64,000 nucleotides of DNA from assembly GCA_948144175.1 (NCBI GenBank), contig CANXME010000534.1, positions 1 through 64,000 of the forward strand, read 5' to 3'. The notes below the pieces were generated by a model that had not been told where the DNA came from, ran no database searches, and worked only from the letters and a program-made list of their open reading frames with translations. This DNA is from Closterium sp. NIES-65 (taxonomy: Eukaryota; Streptophyta; Zygnematophyceae; Desmidiales; Closteriaceae). This document shows positions 1 to 13,400 of the stretch, piece by piece. Each line of letters starts with the position of its first letter. Position 1 is the first letter of the stretch. The translations under genes and the position numbers were made by a program.

Positions 1-3000
1 CGCATGCTTGTGTCGGACGCAATGCTTGTGTCCGGACGCATGCTTGTGTCCCGGTCGCATGCTTGTGTCCGGACGCATGCTTGTGTCCGGTCGCATGCTT
101 GGGTCCGGACGCATGCTTGTGTCCGGACGCATGCTTGTGTCCGGACGCATGCTTGTTTGCTGTGTCGGACGACATGCTTGTGTCCGGACGCATGCTGTGT
201 CCGGACGCATGCTTGTGTCCGGACGCATGCTTGTGTCCGACGCATGCTTGTGTCGGACGCATGCTTGTGTCCGGACGCATGCTGTGTCCCGGACGCATGC
301 TTGTGTCCCGGACGCATGCTTGTGTCCGGACGCATGCTTGTGTCCGGACGCATGCTTGTGTCCGGGCCGCATGCTTGTGTCCGGACGCATGCTTGTGTCC
401 GGACGCATGCTTGTGTCCGGCGCATGCTTGTGTCCGGAAGCATGCTTGTGTCCGGTCGCATGCTTGTGTCCGGACGCATGCTTGTGTTCCGGACGCATGC
501 TTGTGTCGGACGCATGCTTGTGTCCGGACGCATGCTTGTTCCGACGCATGCTTGTGTCCGGTCGCATGCTTGTGTCCGGACGCATGCTAGTGTCCGGACG
601 CATGCTTGTGTGTCCGGACGCATGCTTGTGTCCGGACGCATGCTTGTGTCCGGACGCATGCTTGTGTCCGGAAGCATGCTTGTGTCCGGACGCATGCTTG
701 TCCGACGCATGCTTGTGTCCGGACGCATGCTTGTGTCCGGACGCATGCTTGTGTCCGGACGCATGCTTGTGTCCGGACGCATGCTTGTGTCGACGCATGC
801 TGTGTCCGGTCGCATGCTTGTTGTCCGGTCGCATGCTTGTGTCCGGACGCATGCTTGTGTCCGGACGCATGCTTGTGTCCGGACGCATGCTTGTGTCCGG
901 ACGCATGCTTGTGTCCGGACGCATGCTTGTGTCCGGACGCATGCTTGTGTACGGACGCATGCTTGTGTCCGGACGCATGCTTGTGTCCGGACGCATGGCT
1001 TGATGAGTCGGACGCATGCTTGTGTCCGGACGCATGCTTGTGTCGGACGCATGCTTGTGTCCGGACGCATGCTTGTGTCCGGACGCCTGCTTGTGTCCGG
1101 ACGCATGCTTGTGTCGGACGCATGCTTGTGTCCGGACGCATGCTTGTGCCGGACGCATGCTTGTGTCCGGACGCATGCTGTGTCCGGACGCATGCTTGTG
1201 TCGGACGCATGCTTGTGTCCGGACGCATGCTTGTGTCCGGACGCATGCTTGTGTCCGGACGCATGCTTGTGTCCGGACGCATGCTTGTGTCCGGACGCAT
1301 GCTTGTGTCCGGACGCATGCTTGTGTCCGGACGCATGCTGTGTCCGGACGCATGCTTGTGTCCGGACGCATGCTTGTGTCCGGTCGCATGCTTGTGTCCG
1401 GACGCAATGCTTGTGTCCGGTCGCATGCTTGTGTCGGACGCATGCTTGTGTCCGGTCGCATGCTTGTGTCCGGACGCATGCTTGTGTCCGGACGCATGCT
1501 TGTGTACGGACGCATGCTTGTGTCCGGACGCATGCTTGTGTCCGGACGCATGCTTGTGTCCGGTCGCATGCTTGTGTCCGGTCGCATGCTTGTGTCCGGA
1601 CGCATGCTTGTGTCCGGACGCATGCTTGTGTCCGGACGCATGCTTGTGTCCGGACGCATGCTTGTGTCCGGTCGCATGCTTGTGTCCGGACGCATGCTTG
1701 TGTCCGGACGCATGCTTGTGTCCGGTCGATGCTTGTGTCCGGACGCATGCTTGTGTCCGGAGCATGCTTGTGTCGGACGCATGCTTGTGTCCGGACGCAT
1801 GCTTGTGTTCCGGACGCATGCTTGTGTCCGGACGCATGCTTGTGTCCGGACGCATGCTTGTGTCGGACGCATGCTTGTGTCCGGACGCATGCTTGTGTCC
1901 GGACGCATGCTTGTGTCGGACGCATGCTTGTGTCCGGACGCATGCTTGTGTCCGGACGCATGCTTGTGTCCGGACGCATGCTTGTGTCCGGTGCATGCTT
2001 GTGTCCGGACGCATGCTTGTGTCCGGACGCATGCTTGTGTCCGGACGCATGCTTGTGTCCGGACGCATGCTTGTGTCCGGACGCATGCTTGTGTCCGGAC
2101 GCATGCTTGTGTCAGGACGCATGCTTGTGTCGGTCGCATGCTTGTGTCCGGACGCATGCTTGTGTCCGGACGCATGCTTGTGTCCGGACGCATGCTTGTG
2201 TCCGGACGCATGCTTGTGTCCGGACGCATGCTTGTGTCCGGACGCATGCTTGTGTCCGGACGCATGCTTGTGTCCGGACGCATGCTTGTGTCCGGACGCA
2301 TGCTTGTGTCCGGACGCATGCTTGTGTCCGGACGCATGCTTGTGTCCGGACGCATGCTTGTGTCCGGACGCATGCTTGTGTCCGGACGCATGCTTGTGTC
2401 GGACGCATGCTTGTGTCCGGACGCATGCTTGTGTCCGGACGCATGCTTGTGTCCGGACGCATGCTGTGTCCGGACGCATGCTTGTGTCCGGACGCATGCT
2501 TGTGTCCGGACGCATGCTTGTGTCCGGACGCATGCTTGTGTCCGGTCGCATGCTTGTGTCCGGACGCATGCTTGTGTCCGGACGCATGCTTGTGTCGGAC
2601 GCATGCTTGTGTCCGGACGCATGCTTGTGTCCGGAGCATGCTTGTGTCCGGACGCATGCTTGTGTCCGGACGCATGCTTTGTGTCCGGACGCATGCTTGT
2701 GTCCGGACGCATGCTTGGTCCGGACGCATGCTTGTGTCCGGACGCATGCTTGTGTCCGGACGCATGCTTGTGTCCGGACGCATGCTTGTGTCCGGCGCAT
2801 GCTTGTGTCCGGACGCATGCTTGTGTCCGGACGCATGCTTGTGTCCGGACGCATGCTTGTGTCGGACGCATGCTTGTGTCCGGACGCATGCTTTGTGTAC
2901 GGACGCATGCTTGTGTCCGGACGCATGCTTGTGTCCGGACGCATGCTTGTGTCCGGACGCATGCTTGTGTCCGGACGCATGCTTGTGTCCGGACGCATGC

Positions 3001-6000
3001 TTGTGTCCGGTCGCATGCTTGTGTCCGGACGCATGCTTGTGTCCGGACGCATGCTTGTGTCCGGACGCATGCTTGTGTCCGGACGCATGCTTGTGTCCGG
3101 ACGCATGCTTGAGTCCGGTCGCATGCTTGTGTCCGGACGCATGCTTGTGTCCGGACGCATGCTTGTGTCCGGACGCATGCTTGTGTCGGACGCATGCTTG
3201 AGTCCGGTCGCATGCTTTGTGTCCGGACGCATGCTTGTGTCCGGACGCATGCTTGTGTCCGGACGCATGCTTGTGTCCGGACGCATGCTTGTGGCCCGAC
3301 GCATGCTTGTGTCGGACGCATGCTTGTGTCGGACGCATGCTTGTGTCCGGACGCATGCTTGTGCCGGACGCATGCTTGTGTCCGGACGCATGCTTGTGTC
3401 CGGACGCATGCTTGTGTCCGGACGCATGCTTGTGTCCGGACGCATGCTTGTGTCCGGACGCATGCTTGTGTCCGGACGCATGCTTGTGTCCGGACGCATG
3501 CTTGTGTCCGGACGCATGCTTGTGTACGGACGCATGCTTGTGTCCGGACGCATGCTTGTGTCCGGACGCATGCTTGTGTCCGGACGCATGCTTGTGTCCG
3601 GACGCATGCTTGTGTCCGGACGCATGCTTGTGTCCGGACGCATGCTTGTGTCCGGACGCATGCTTGTGTCCGGACGCATGCTTGTGTCCGGACGCATGCT
3701 TGTGTCCGGACGCATGCTTGTGTCCGGACGCATGCTTGTGTCGGACGCATGCTTGTGTCCGGACGCATGCTTGTGTCGGACGCATGCTTGTGTCCGGACG
3801 CATGCTTGTGTCCGGACGCATGCTTGTGTCCGGACGCATGCTTGTGTCCGGACGCATGCTTGTGTCGGACGCATGCTTGTGTCCGGACGCATGCTTGTGT
3901 CCGGACGCATGCTTGTGTCCGGACGCATGCTTGTGTCCGGACGCATGCTTGTGTCCGGACGCATGCTTGTGTCCGGACCATGCTTGTGTCCGGACGCATG
4001 CTTGTGTCCGGACGCATGCTTGTGTCCGGACGCATGCTTGTGTCCGGACGCATGCTGTGTCCGGACGCATGCTTGTGTCGGACGCATGCTGTGTCCGGAC
4101 GCATGCTTGTGTCCGGACGCATGCTTGTGTCCGGACGCATGCTTGTGTCCGGACGCATGTTGCTTGTGTGTCCGGACGCATGCTTGTGTCCGGACGCATG
4201 CTTGTGTCCGGACGCATGCTTGTGTCCGGACGCATGCTTGTGTCCGGACGCATGCTTGTGTCCGGACGCATGCTTGTGTCCGGACGCATGCTTGTGTCGA
4301 CGCATGCTTGTGTCCGGACGCATGCTTGTGTCCGGACGCATGCTTGTGTCCGGACGCATGCTTGTGCACGGACGCATGCTTGTGTCGGTCGCATGCTTGT
4401 GGTCCGGACGCATGCTTGTGTCCGGACGCATGCTTGTGTCCGGGACGCATGCTTGTGTCCGGACGCATGCTTGTGTCCGGACGCATGCTTGTGTCGGACG
4501 CATGCTTGTGTCCGGACGCATGCTTGTGTCGGGACGCATGCTTGTGTCCGGACGCATGCTTGTGTCCGGACGCATGCTTGTGTCCGGACGCATGCTTGGT
4601 CCGGACGCATGCTTGTGTCCGGACGCATGCTTGTGTCCGGACGCATGCTTGTGTCCGGACGCATGCTTGTGTCCGGACGCATGCTTGTGTCCGGACGCAT
4701 GCTTGTGTCCGGACGCATGCTTGTGTCCGGACGCATGCTTGTGTGTCCGACGCATGCTTGTGTCCGGACGCATGCTTGTGTCGGAACGCATGCTTGTGTC
4801 CGGACGCATGCTTGTGTCCGGTCGCATGCTTGTGTCCGGACGCATGCTTGTGTCCGGACGCATGCTTGTGTCGGACGCATGCTGTGTCCGGACGCATGCT
4901 TGTGTCCGGACGCATGCTTGTGTCCGGACGCATGCTTGTGTCCGGACGCATGCTTGTGTCGGCGCATGCTTGTGTCCGGACGCATGCTTGTGTCCGGACG
5001 CATGCTTGTGTCCGGACGCATGCTTGTGTCCGGACGCATGCTTGTGTCGGTCGCATGCTTGTGTCCGGACGCATGCTTGTGTCCGGACGCATGCTTGTGT
5101 GTCCGGACGCATGCTTGTGTCCGGACGCATGCTTGTGTCGGACGCATGCTTGAGTCCGGTCGCATGCTGTGTCGGACGCATGCTTGTGTCCGGACGCATG
5201 CTTGTGTCCGGACGCATGCTTGTGTCCGGACGCATGCTTGTGTCGGTCGCATGCTTGTGTCCGGACGCATGCTTGTGTCCGGACGCATGCTTGAGTGTCC
5301 GGTCGCATGCTTGTGTCCGGACGCATGCTTTGTGTCCGGACGCATGCTTGTGTCCGGACGCATGCTTGTGTCCGGACGCATGCTTGTGTCCGGACGCATG
5401 CTGTGTCCGGACGCATGCTTGTGTCCGGACGCATGCTTGTGTCCGGACGCATGCTTGTGTCCGGACGCATGCTTGTGTCCGGACGCATGCTTGTGTCCGG
5501 ACGCATGCTTGTGTCCGGACGCATGCTTGTGTCCGGACGCATGCTTGTGTCCGGACGCATGCTTGTGTCCGGACGCATGCTTGTGTCCGGACGCATGCTT
5601 GTGTCCGGACGCATGCTTGTGTCCGGACGCATGCTTGTGTCCGGACGCATGCTTGGTCCGGACGCATGCTTGTGTCCGGACGCATGCTTGTGTCCGGACG
5701 CATGCTTGTGTCCGGAGCATGCTTGTGTCGGACGCATGCTTGTGTCCGGACGCATGCTTGTGTCCGGACGCATGCTTGTGTCCGGACGCATGCTTGTGTC
5801 CGGACGCATGCTTGTGTCCGGACGCATGCTTGTGTCGGACGCATGCTTGTGTCCGGACGCATGCTTGTGTCCGGACGCATGCTTGTGTCCGGACGCATGC
5901 TTGTGTCGGACGCATGCTTGTGTCCGGACGCATGCTTGTGTCCGGACGCATGCTTGTGTCCGGACGCATGCTTGTGTCCGGACGCATGCTTGTGTCCGGA

Positions 6001-7831
6001 CGCATGCTTGTGTCCGGACGCATGCTTGTGTCCGGTCGCATGCTTGTGTCCGGACGCATGCTTGTGTCCGGACGCATGCTTGTGTCCGGACGCATGCTTG
6101 TGTCCGGACGCATGCTTGTGTCCGGACGCATGCTTGTGTCCGGTCGCATGCTTGTGTCCGGACGCATGCTTGTGTCGGGACGCATGCTTGGTCCGGACGC
6201 ATGCTTGTGTCCGGACGCATGCTTGTGTCCGGACGCATGCTTGTGTCCGGACGCATGCTTGTGTCCGGACGCATGCTTGTGTCCGGACGCATGCTTGTGT
6301 CCGGACGCATGCTTGTGTCCGGACGCATGCTTGTGTCCGGACGCATGCTTGTGTCCGGACGCATGCTTGTGTCCGGACGCATGCTTGTGTCCGGACGCAT
6401 GCTTGTGTCCGGACGCATGCTTGTGTCCGGACGCATGCTTGTGTCCGGACGCATGCTTGTGTCCGGACGCATGCTTGTGTCCGGTCGCATGCTTGTGTCC
6501 GGACGCATGCTTGTGTCCGGACGCATGCTTGTGTCCGGACGCATGCTTGTGTCCGGACGCATGCTTGTGTCGGACGCATGCTTGTGTCCGGACGCATGCT
6601 TGTGTCCGGACGCATGCTTGTGTCCGGACGCATGCTTGTGTCCGGACGCATGCTTGTGTCCGGACGCATGCTTGTGTCCGGACGCATGCTTGTGTCCGGA
6701 CGCATGCTTGTGTCCGGACGCATGCTTGTGTCCGGACGCATGCTTGTGTCCGGACGCATGCTTGTGTCCGGACGCATGCTTGTGTCCGGACGCATGCTTG
6801 TGTCCGGACGCATGCTTGTGTCCGGACGCATGCTTGTGTCCGGACGCATGCTTGTGTCCGGACGCATGCTTGTGTCCGGACGCATGCTTGTGTCCGGACG
6901 CATGCTTGTGTCCGGACGCATGCTTGTGTCCGGACGCATGCTTGTGTCCGGACGCATGCTTGTGTCCGGACGCATGCTTGTGTCCGGACGCATGCTTGTG
7001 TCCGGACGCATGCTTGTGTCCGGACGCATGCTTGTGTCCGGACGCATGCTTGTGTCCGGTCGCATGCTTGTGTCCGGACGCATGCTTGTGTCCGGACGCA
7101 TGCTTGTGTCCGGACGCATGCTTGTGTCCGGACGCATGCTTGTGTCCGGACGCATGCTTGTGTCCGGACGCATGCTTGTGTCCGGACGCATGCTTGTGTC
7201 CGGACGCATGCTTGTGTCCGGACGCATGCTTGTGTCCGGACGCATGCTTGTGTCCGGACGCATGCTTGTGTCCGGACGCATGCTTGTGTCCGGACGCATG
7301 CTTGTGTCCGGACGCATGCTTGTGTCCGGACGCATGCTTGTGTCCGGACGCATGCTTGTGTCGGACGCATGCTTGTGTCCGGGACGCATGCTTGTGTCCG
7401 GACGCATGCTTGTGTCCGGACGCATGCTTGTGTCCGACGCATGCTTGTGTCCGGACGCATGCTTGTGTCCGGACGCATGCTTGTGTCCGGACGCATGCTT
7501 GTGTCCGGACGCATGCTTGTGTCCGGACGCATGCTTGTGTCCGGACGCATGCTTGTGTCCGGACGCATGCTTGTGTCCGGACGCATGCTTGTGTCCGGAC
7601 GCATGCTTGTGTCCGGACGCATGCTTGTGTCCGGACGCATGCTTGTGTCCGACGCATGCTTGTGTCCGGACGCATGCTTGTGTCCGGACGCATGCTTGTG
7701 TCCGGACGCATGCTTGTGTCCGGACGCATGCTTGTGTCCGGACGCATGCTTGTGTCCGGACGCATGCTTGTGTCCGGACGCATGCTTGTGTCCGGACGCA
7801 TGCTTGTGTCCGGACGCATGCTTGTGTCGGT
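1..7831 (+). repeat. Degenerate forward flank of the 18-bp satellite
   Basis: Tandem 18-bp units (GCATGCTTGTGTCCGGAC) read forward but are heavily varied, most densely in the first 5.3 kb and thinning to the last variant at about 7831. Recurrent classes are: loss of one C, giving TGTCGGAC (very common); A-to-T change giving CCGGTCGC; loss or gain of a T in CTTG (for example 191-200, 281-290, 2671-2680, 3211-3220); loss of one TG step giving CTTGGTCC (2711-2720, 4591-4600, 5651-5660, 6187); gain of one TG step giving TTGTGTGTCC (601-620, 4161-4170, 5091-5101); and C-to-A giving TGTACGG (951, 1506, 2900, 3526). Indels of 1 and 2 bp are not multiples of three, so no reading frame is being kept. 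The array continues beyond the left window edge, so the true array end is not seen here. Confidence 0.97.
3109..3120 (+). repeat. Linked double-variant unit (TTGAG + CCGGT), left flank
   Basis: TTGTG is changed to TTGAG (A at 3112) and the adjoining TCCGGA to TCCGGT (T at 3119), 7 bases apart. The same pair recurs at 3201/3208 and 5153/5160, and at 5294/5303 with an extra GT. It is the reverse complement of a paired variant in the right flank. Confidence 0.93.
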
Positions 7832-10035
7832 CGCATGCTTGTGTCCGGACGCATGCTTGTGTCCGGACGCATGCTTGTGTCCGGACGCATGCTTGTGTCC
7901 GGACGCATGCTTGTGTCCGGACGCATGCTTGTGTCCGGACGCATGCTTGTGTCCGGACGCATGCTTGTGTCCGGACGCATGCTTGTGTCCGGACGCATGC
8001 TTGTGTCCGGACGCATGCTTGTGTCCGGACGCATGCTTGTGTCCGGACGCATGCTTGTGTCCGGACGCATGCTTGTGTCCGGACGCATGCTTGTGTCCGG
8101 ACGCATGCTTGTGTCCGGACGCATGCTTGTGTCCGGACGCATGCTTGTGTCCGGACGCATGCTTGTGTCCGGACGCATGCTTGTGTCCGGACGCATGCTT
8201 GTGTCCGGACGCATGCTTGTGTCCGGACGCATGCTTGTGTCCGGACGCATGCTTGTGTCCGGACGCATGCTTGTGTCCGGACGCATGCTTGTGTCCGGAC
8301 GCATGCTTGTGTCCGGACGCATGCTTGTGTCCGGACGCATGCTTGTGTCCGGACGCATGCTTGTGTCCGGACGCATGCTTGTGTCCGGACGCATGCTTGT
8401 GTCCGGACGCATGCTTGTGTCCGGACGCATGCTTGTGTCCGGACGCATGCTTGTGTCCGGACGCATGCTTGTGTCCGGACGCATGCTTGTGTCCGGACGC
8501 ATGCTTGTGTCCGGACGCATGCTTGTGTCCGGACGCATGCTTGTGTCCGGACGCATGCTTGTGTCCGGACGCATGCTTGTGTCCGGACGCATGCTTGTGT
8601 CCGGACGCATGCTTGTGTCCGGACGCATGCTTGTGTCCGGACGCATGCTTGTGTCCGGACGCATGCTTGTGTCCGGACGCATGCTTGTGTCCGGACGCAT
8701 GCTTGTGTCCGGACGCATGCTTGTGTCCGGACGCATGCTTGTGTCCGGACGCATGCTTGTGTCCGGACGCATGCTTGTGTCCGGACGCATGCTTGTGTCC
8801 GGACGCATGCTTGTGTCCGGACGCATGCTTGTGTCCGGACGCATGCTTGTGTCCGGACGCATGCTTGTGTCCGGACGCATGCTTGTGTCCGGACGCATGC
8901 TTGTGTCCGGACGCATGCTTGTGTCCGGACGCATGCTTGTGTCCGGACGCATGCTTGTGTCCGGACGCATGCTTGTGTCCGGACGCATGCTTGTGTCCGG
9001 ACGCATGCTTGTGTCCGGACGCATGCTTGTGTCCGGACGCATGCTTGTGTCCGGACGCATGCTTGTGTCCGGACGCATGCTTGTGTCCGGACGCATGCTT
9101 GTGTCCGGACGCATGCTTGTGTCCGGACGCATGCTTGTGTCCGGACGCATGCTTGTGTCCGGACGCATGCTTGTGTCCGGACGCATGCTTGTGTCCGGAC
9201 GCATGCTTGTGTCCGGACGCATGCTTGTGTCCGGACGCATGCTTGTGTCCGGACGCATGCTTGTGTCCGGACGCATGCTTGTGTCCGGACGCATGCTTGT
9301 GTCCGGACGCATGCTTGTGTCCGGACGCATGCTTGTGTCCGGACGCATGCTTGTGTCCGGACGCATGCTTGTGTCCGGACGCATGCTTGTGTCCGGACGC
9401 ATGCTTGTGTCCGGACGCATGCTTGTGTCCGGACGCATGCTTGTGTCCGGACGCATGCTTGTGTCCGGACGCATGCTTGTGTCCGGACGCATGCTTGTGT
9501 CCGGACGCATGCTTGTGTCCGGACGCATGCTTGTGTCCGGACGCATGCTTGTGTCCGGACGCATGCTTGTGTCCGGACGCATGCTTGTGTCCGGACGCAT
9601 GCTTGTGTCCGGACGCATGCTTGTGTCCGGACGCATGCTTGTGTCCGGACGCATGCTTGTGTCCGGACGCATGCTTGTGTCCGGACGCATGCTTGTGTCC
9701 GGACGCATGCTTGTGTCCGGACGCATGCTTGTGTCCGGACGCATGCTTGTGTCCGGACGCATGCTTGTGTCCGGACGCATGCTTGTGTCCGGACGCATGC
9801 TTGTGTCCGGACGCATGCTTGTGTCCGGACGCATGCTTGTGTCCGGACGCATGCTTGTGTCCGGACGCATGCTTGTGTCCGGACGCATGCTTGTGTCCGG
9901 ACGCATGCTTGTGTCCGGACGCATGCTTGTGTCCGGACGCATGCTTGTGTCCGGACGCATGCTTGTGTCCGGACGCATGCTTGTGTCCGGACGCATGCTT
10001 GTGTCCGGACGCATGCTTGTGTCCGGACGCATGCT

Positions 10036-10460
10036 TGTGTCGGACGCATGCTTGTGTCCGGACGCATGCTTGTGTCCGGACGCATGCTTGTGTCCGGACG
10101 CATGCTTGTGTCCGGACGCATGCTTGTGTCCGGACGCATGCTTGTGTCCGGACGCATGCTTGTGTCCGGACGCATGCTTGTGTCCGGACGCATGCTTGTG
10201 TCCGGACGCATGCTTGTGTCCGGACGCATGCTTGTGTCCGGACGCATGCTTGTGTCCGGACGCATGCTTGTGTCCGGACGCATGCTTGTGTCCGGACGCA
10301 TGCTTGTGTCGGACGCATGCTTGTGTCCGGACGCATGCTTGTGTCCGGACGCATGCTTGTGTCCGGACGCATGCTTGTGTCGGACGCATGCTTGTGTCCG
10401 GACGCATGCTTGTGTCCGGACGCATGCTTGTGTTGTGTCCGGACGCATGCTTGTGTCGGA
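10036..10460 (+). repeat. Indel patch inside the forward core
   Basis: Four 17-bp units lacking one C of TCCGGA (at about 10040, 10310, 10380 and 10456) and one TTGTG duplication (10428-10437) fall within about 425 bp. Perfect repeat runs for 2.2 kb before the patch and 9.7 kb after it. The lost-C form is the one that dominates the degenerate flank, so this may be an island of flank-type units, or a low-coverage, poorly corrected consensus segment. Confidence 0.85.
10428..10437 (+). repeat. 5-bp duplication (TTGTG) in a unit, first copy
   Basis: TTGTG occurs twice in a row, so the unit is 23 bp and phase shifts by +5. It is part of the indel patch at 10036-10460. Confidence 0.9.
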
Positions 10461-13400
10461 CGCATGCTTGTGTCCGGACGCATGCTTGTGTCCGGACGCA
10501 TGCTTGTGTCCGGACGCATGCTTGTGTCCGGACGCATGCTTGTGTCCGGACGCATGCTTGTGTCCGGACGCATGCTTGTGTCCGGACGCATGCTTGTGTC
10601 CGGACGCATGCTTGTGTCCGGACGCATGCTTGTGTCCGGACGCATGCTTGTGTCCGGACGCATGCTTGTGTCCGGACGCATGCTTGTGTCCGGACGCATG
10701 CTTGTGTCCGGACGCATGCTTGTGTCCGGACGCATGCTTGTGTCCGGACGCATGCTTGTGTCCGGACGCATGCTTGTGTCCGGACGCATGCTTGTGTCCG
10801 GACGCATGCTTGTGTCCGGACGCATGCTTGTGTCCGGACGCATGCTTGTGTCCGGACGCATGCTTGTGTCCGGACGCATGCTTGTGTCCGGACGCATGCT
10901 TGTGTCCGGACGCATGCTTGTGTCCGGACGCATGCTTGTGTCCGGACGCATGCTTGTGTCCGGACGCATGCTTGTGTCCGGACGCATGCTTGTGTCCGGA
11001 CGCATGCTTGTGTCCGGACGCATGCTTGTGTCCGGACGCATGCTTGTGTCCGGACGCATGCTTGTGTCCGGACGCATGCTTGTGTCCGGACGCATGCTTG
11101 TGTCCGGACGCATGCTTGTGTCCGGACGCATGCTTGTGTCCGGACGCATGCTTGTGTCCGGACGCATGCTTGTGTCCGGACGCATGCTTGTGTCCGGACG
11201 CATGCTTGTGTCCGGACGCATGCTTGTGTCCGGACGCATGCTTGTGTCCGGACGCATGCTTGTGTCCGGACGCATGCTTGTGTCCGGACGCATGCTTGTG
11301 TCCGGACGCATGCTTGTGTCCGGACGCATGCTTGTGTCCGGACGCATGCTTGTGTCCGGACGCATGCTTGTGTCCGGACGCATGCTTGTGTCCGGACGCA
11401 TGCTTGTGTCCGGACGCATGCTTGTGTCCGGACGCATGCTTGTGTCCGGACGCATGCTTGTGTCCGGACGCATGCTTGTGTCCGGACGCATGCTTGTGTC
11501 CGGACGCATGCTTGTGTCCGGACGCATGCTTGTGTCCGGACGCATGCTTGTGTCCGGACGCATGCTTGTGTCCGGACGCATGCTTGTGTCCGGACGCATG
11601 CTTGTGTCCGGACGCATGCTTGTGTCCGGACGCATGCTTGTGTCCGGACGCATGCTTGTGTCCGGACGCATGCTTGTGTCCGGACGCATGCTTGTGTCCG
11701 GACGCATGCTTGTGTCCGGACGCATGCTTGTGTCCGGACGCATGCTTGTGTCCGGACGCATGCTTGTGTCCGGACGCATGCTTGTGTCCGGACGCATGCT
11801 TGTGTCCGGACGCATGCTTGTGTCCGGACGCATGCTTGTGTCCGGACGCATGCTTGTGTCCGGACGCATGCTTGTGTCCGGACGCATGCTTGTGTCCGGA
11901 CGCATGCTTGTGTCCGGACGCATGCTTGTGTCCGGACGCATGCTTGTGTCCGGACGCATGCTTGTGTCCGGACGCATGCTTGTGTCCGGACGCATGCTTG
12001 TGTCCGGACGCATGCTTGTGTCCGGACGCATGCTTGTGTCCGGACGCATGCTTGTGTCCGGACGCATGCTTGTGTCCGGACGCATGCTTGTGTCCGGACG
12101 CATGCTTGTGTCCGGACGCATGCTTGTGTCCGGACGCATGCTTGTGTCCGGACGCATGCTTGTGTCCGGACGCATGCTTGTGTCCGGACGCATGCTTGTG
12201 TCCGGACGCATGCTTGTGTCCGGACGCATGCTTGTGTCCGGACGCATGCTTGTGTCCGGACGCATGCTTGTGTCCGGACGCATGCTTGTGTCCGGACGCA
12301 TGCTTGTGTCCGGACGCATGCTTGTGTCCGGACGCATGCTTGTGTCCGGACGCATGCTTGTGTCCGGACGCATGCTTGTGTCCGGACGCATGCTTGTGTC
12401 CGGACGCATGCTTGTGTCCGGACGCATGCTTGTGTCCGGACGCATGCTTGTGTCCGGACGCATGCTTGTGTCCGGACGCATGCTTGTGTCCGGACGCATG
12501 CTTGTGTCCGGACGCATGCTTGTGTCCGGACGCATGCTTGTGTCCGGACGCATGCTTGTGTCCGGACGCATGCTTGTGTCCGGACGCATGCTTGTGTCCG
12601 GACGCATGCTTGTGTCCGGACGCATGCTTGTGTCCGGACGCATGCTTGTGTCCGGACGCATGCTTGTGTCCGGACGCATGCTTGTGTCCGGACGCATGCT
12701 TGTGTCCGGACGCATGCTTGTGTCCGGACGCATGCTTGTGTCCGGACGCATGCTTGTGTCCGGACGCATGCTTGTGTCCGGACGCATGCTTGTGTCCGGA
12801 CGCATGCTTGTGTCCGGACGCATGCTTGTGTCCGGACGCATGCTTGTGTCCGGACGCATGCTTGTGTCCGGACGCATGCTTGTGTCCGGACGCATGCTTG
12901 TGTCCGGACGCATGCTTGTGTCCGGACGCATGCTTGTGTCCGGACGCATGCTTGTGTCCGGACGCATGCTTGTGTCCGGACGCATGCTTGTGTCCGGACG
13001 CATGCTTGTGTCCGGACGCATGCTTGTGTCCGGACGCATGCTTGTGTCCGGACGCATGCTTGTGTCCGGACGCATGCTTGTGTCCGGACGCATGCTTGTG
13101 TCCGGACGCATGCTTGTGTCCGGACGCATGCTTGTGTCCGGACGCATGCTTGTGTCCGGACGCATGCTTGTGTCCGGACGCATGCTTGTGTCCGGACGCA
13201 TGCTTGTGTCCGGACGCATGCTTGTGTCCGGACGCATGCTTGTGTCCGGACGCATGCTTGTGTCCGGACGCATGCTTGTGTCCGGACGCATGCTTGTGTC
13301 CGGACGCATGCTTGTGTCCGGACGCATGCTTGTGTCCGGACGCATGCTTGTGTCCGGACGCATGCTTGTGTCCGGACGCATGCTTGTGTCCGGACGCATG

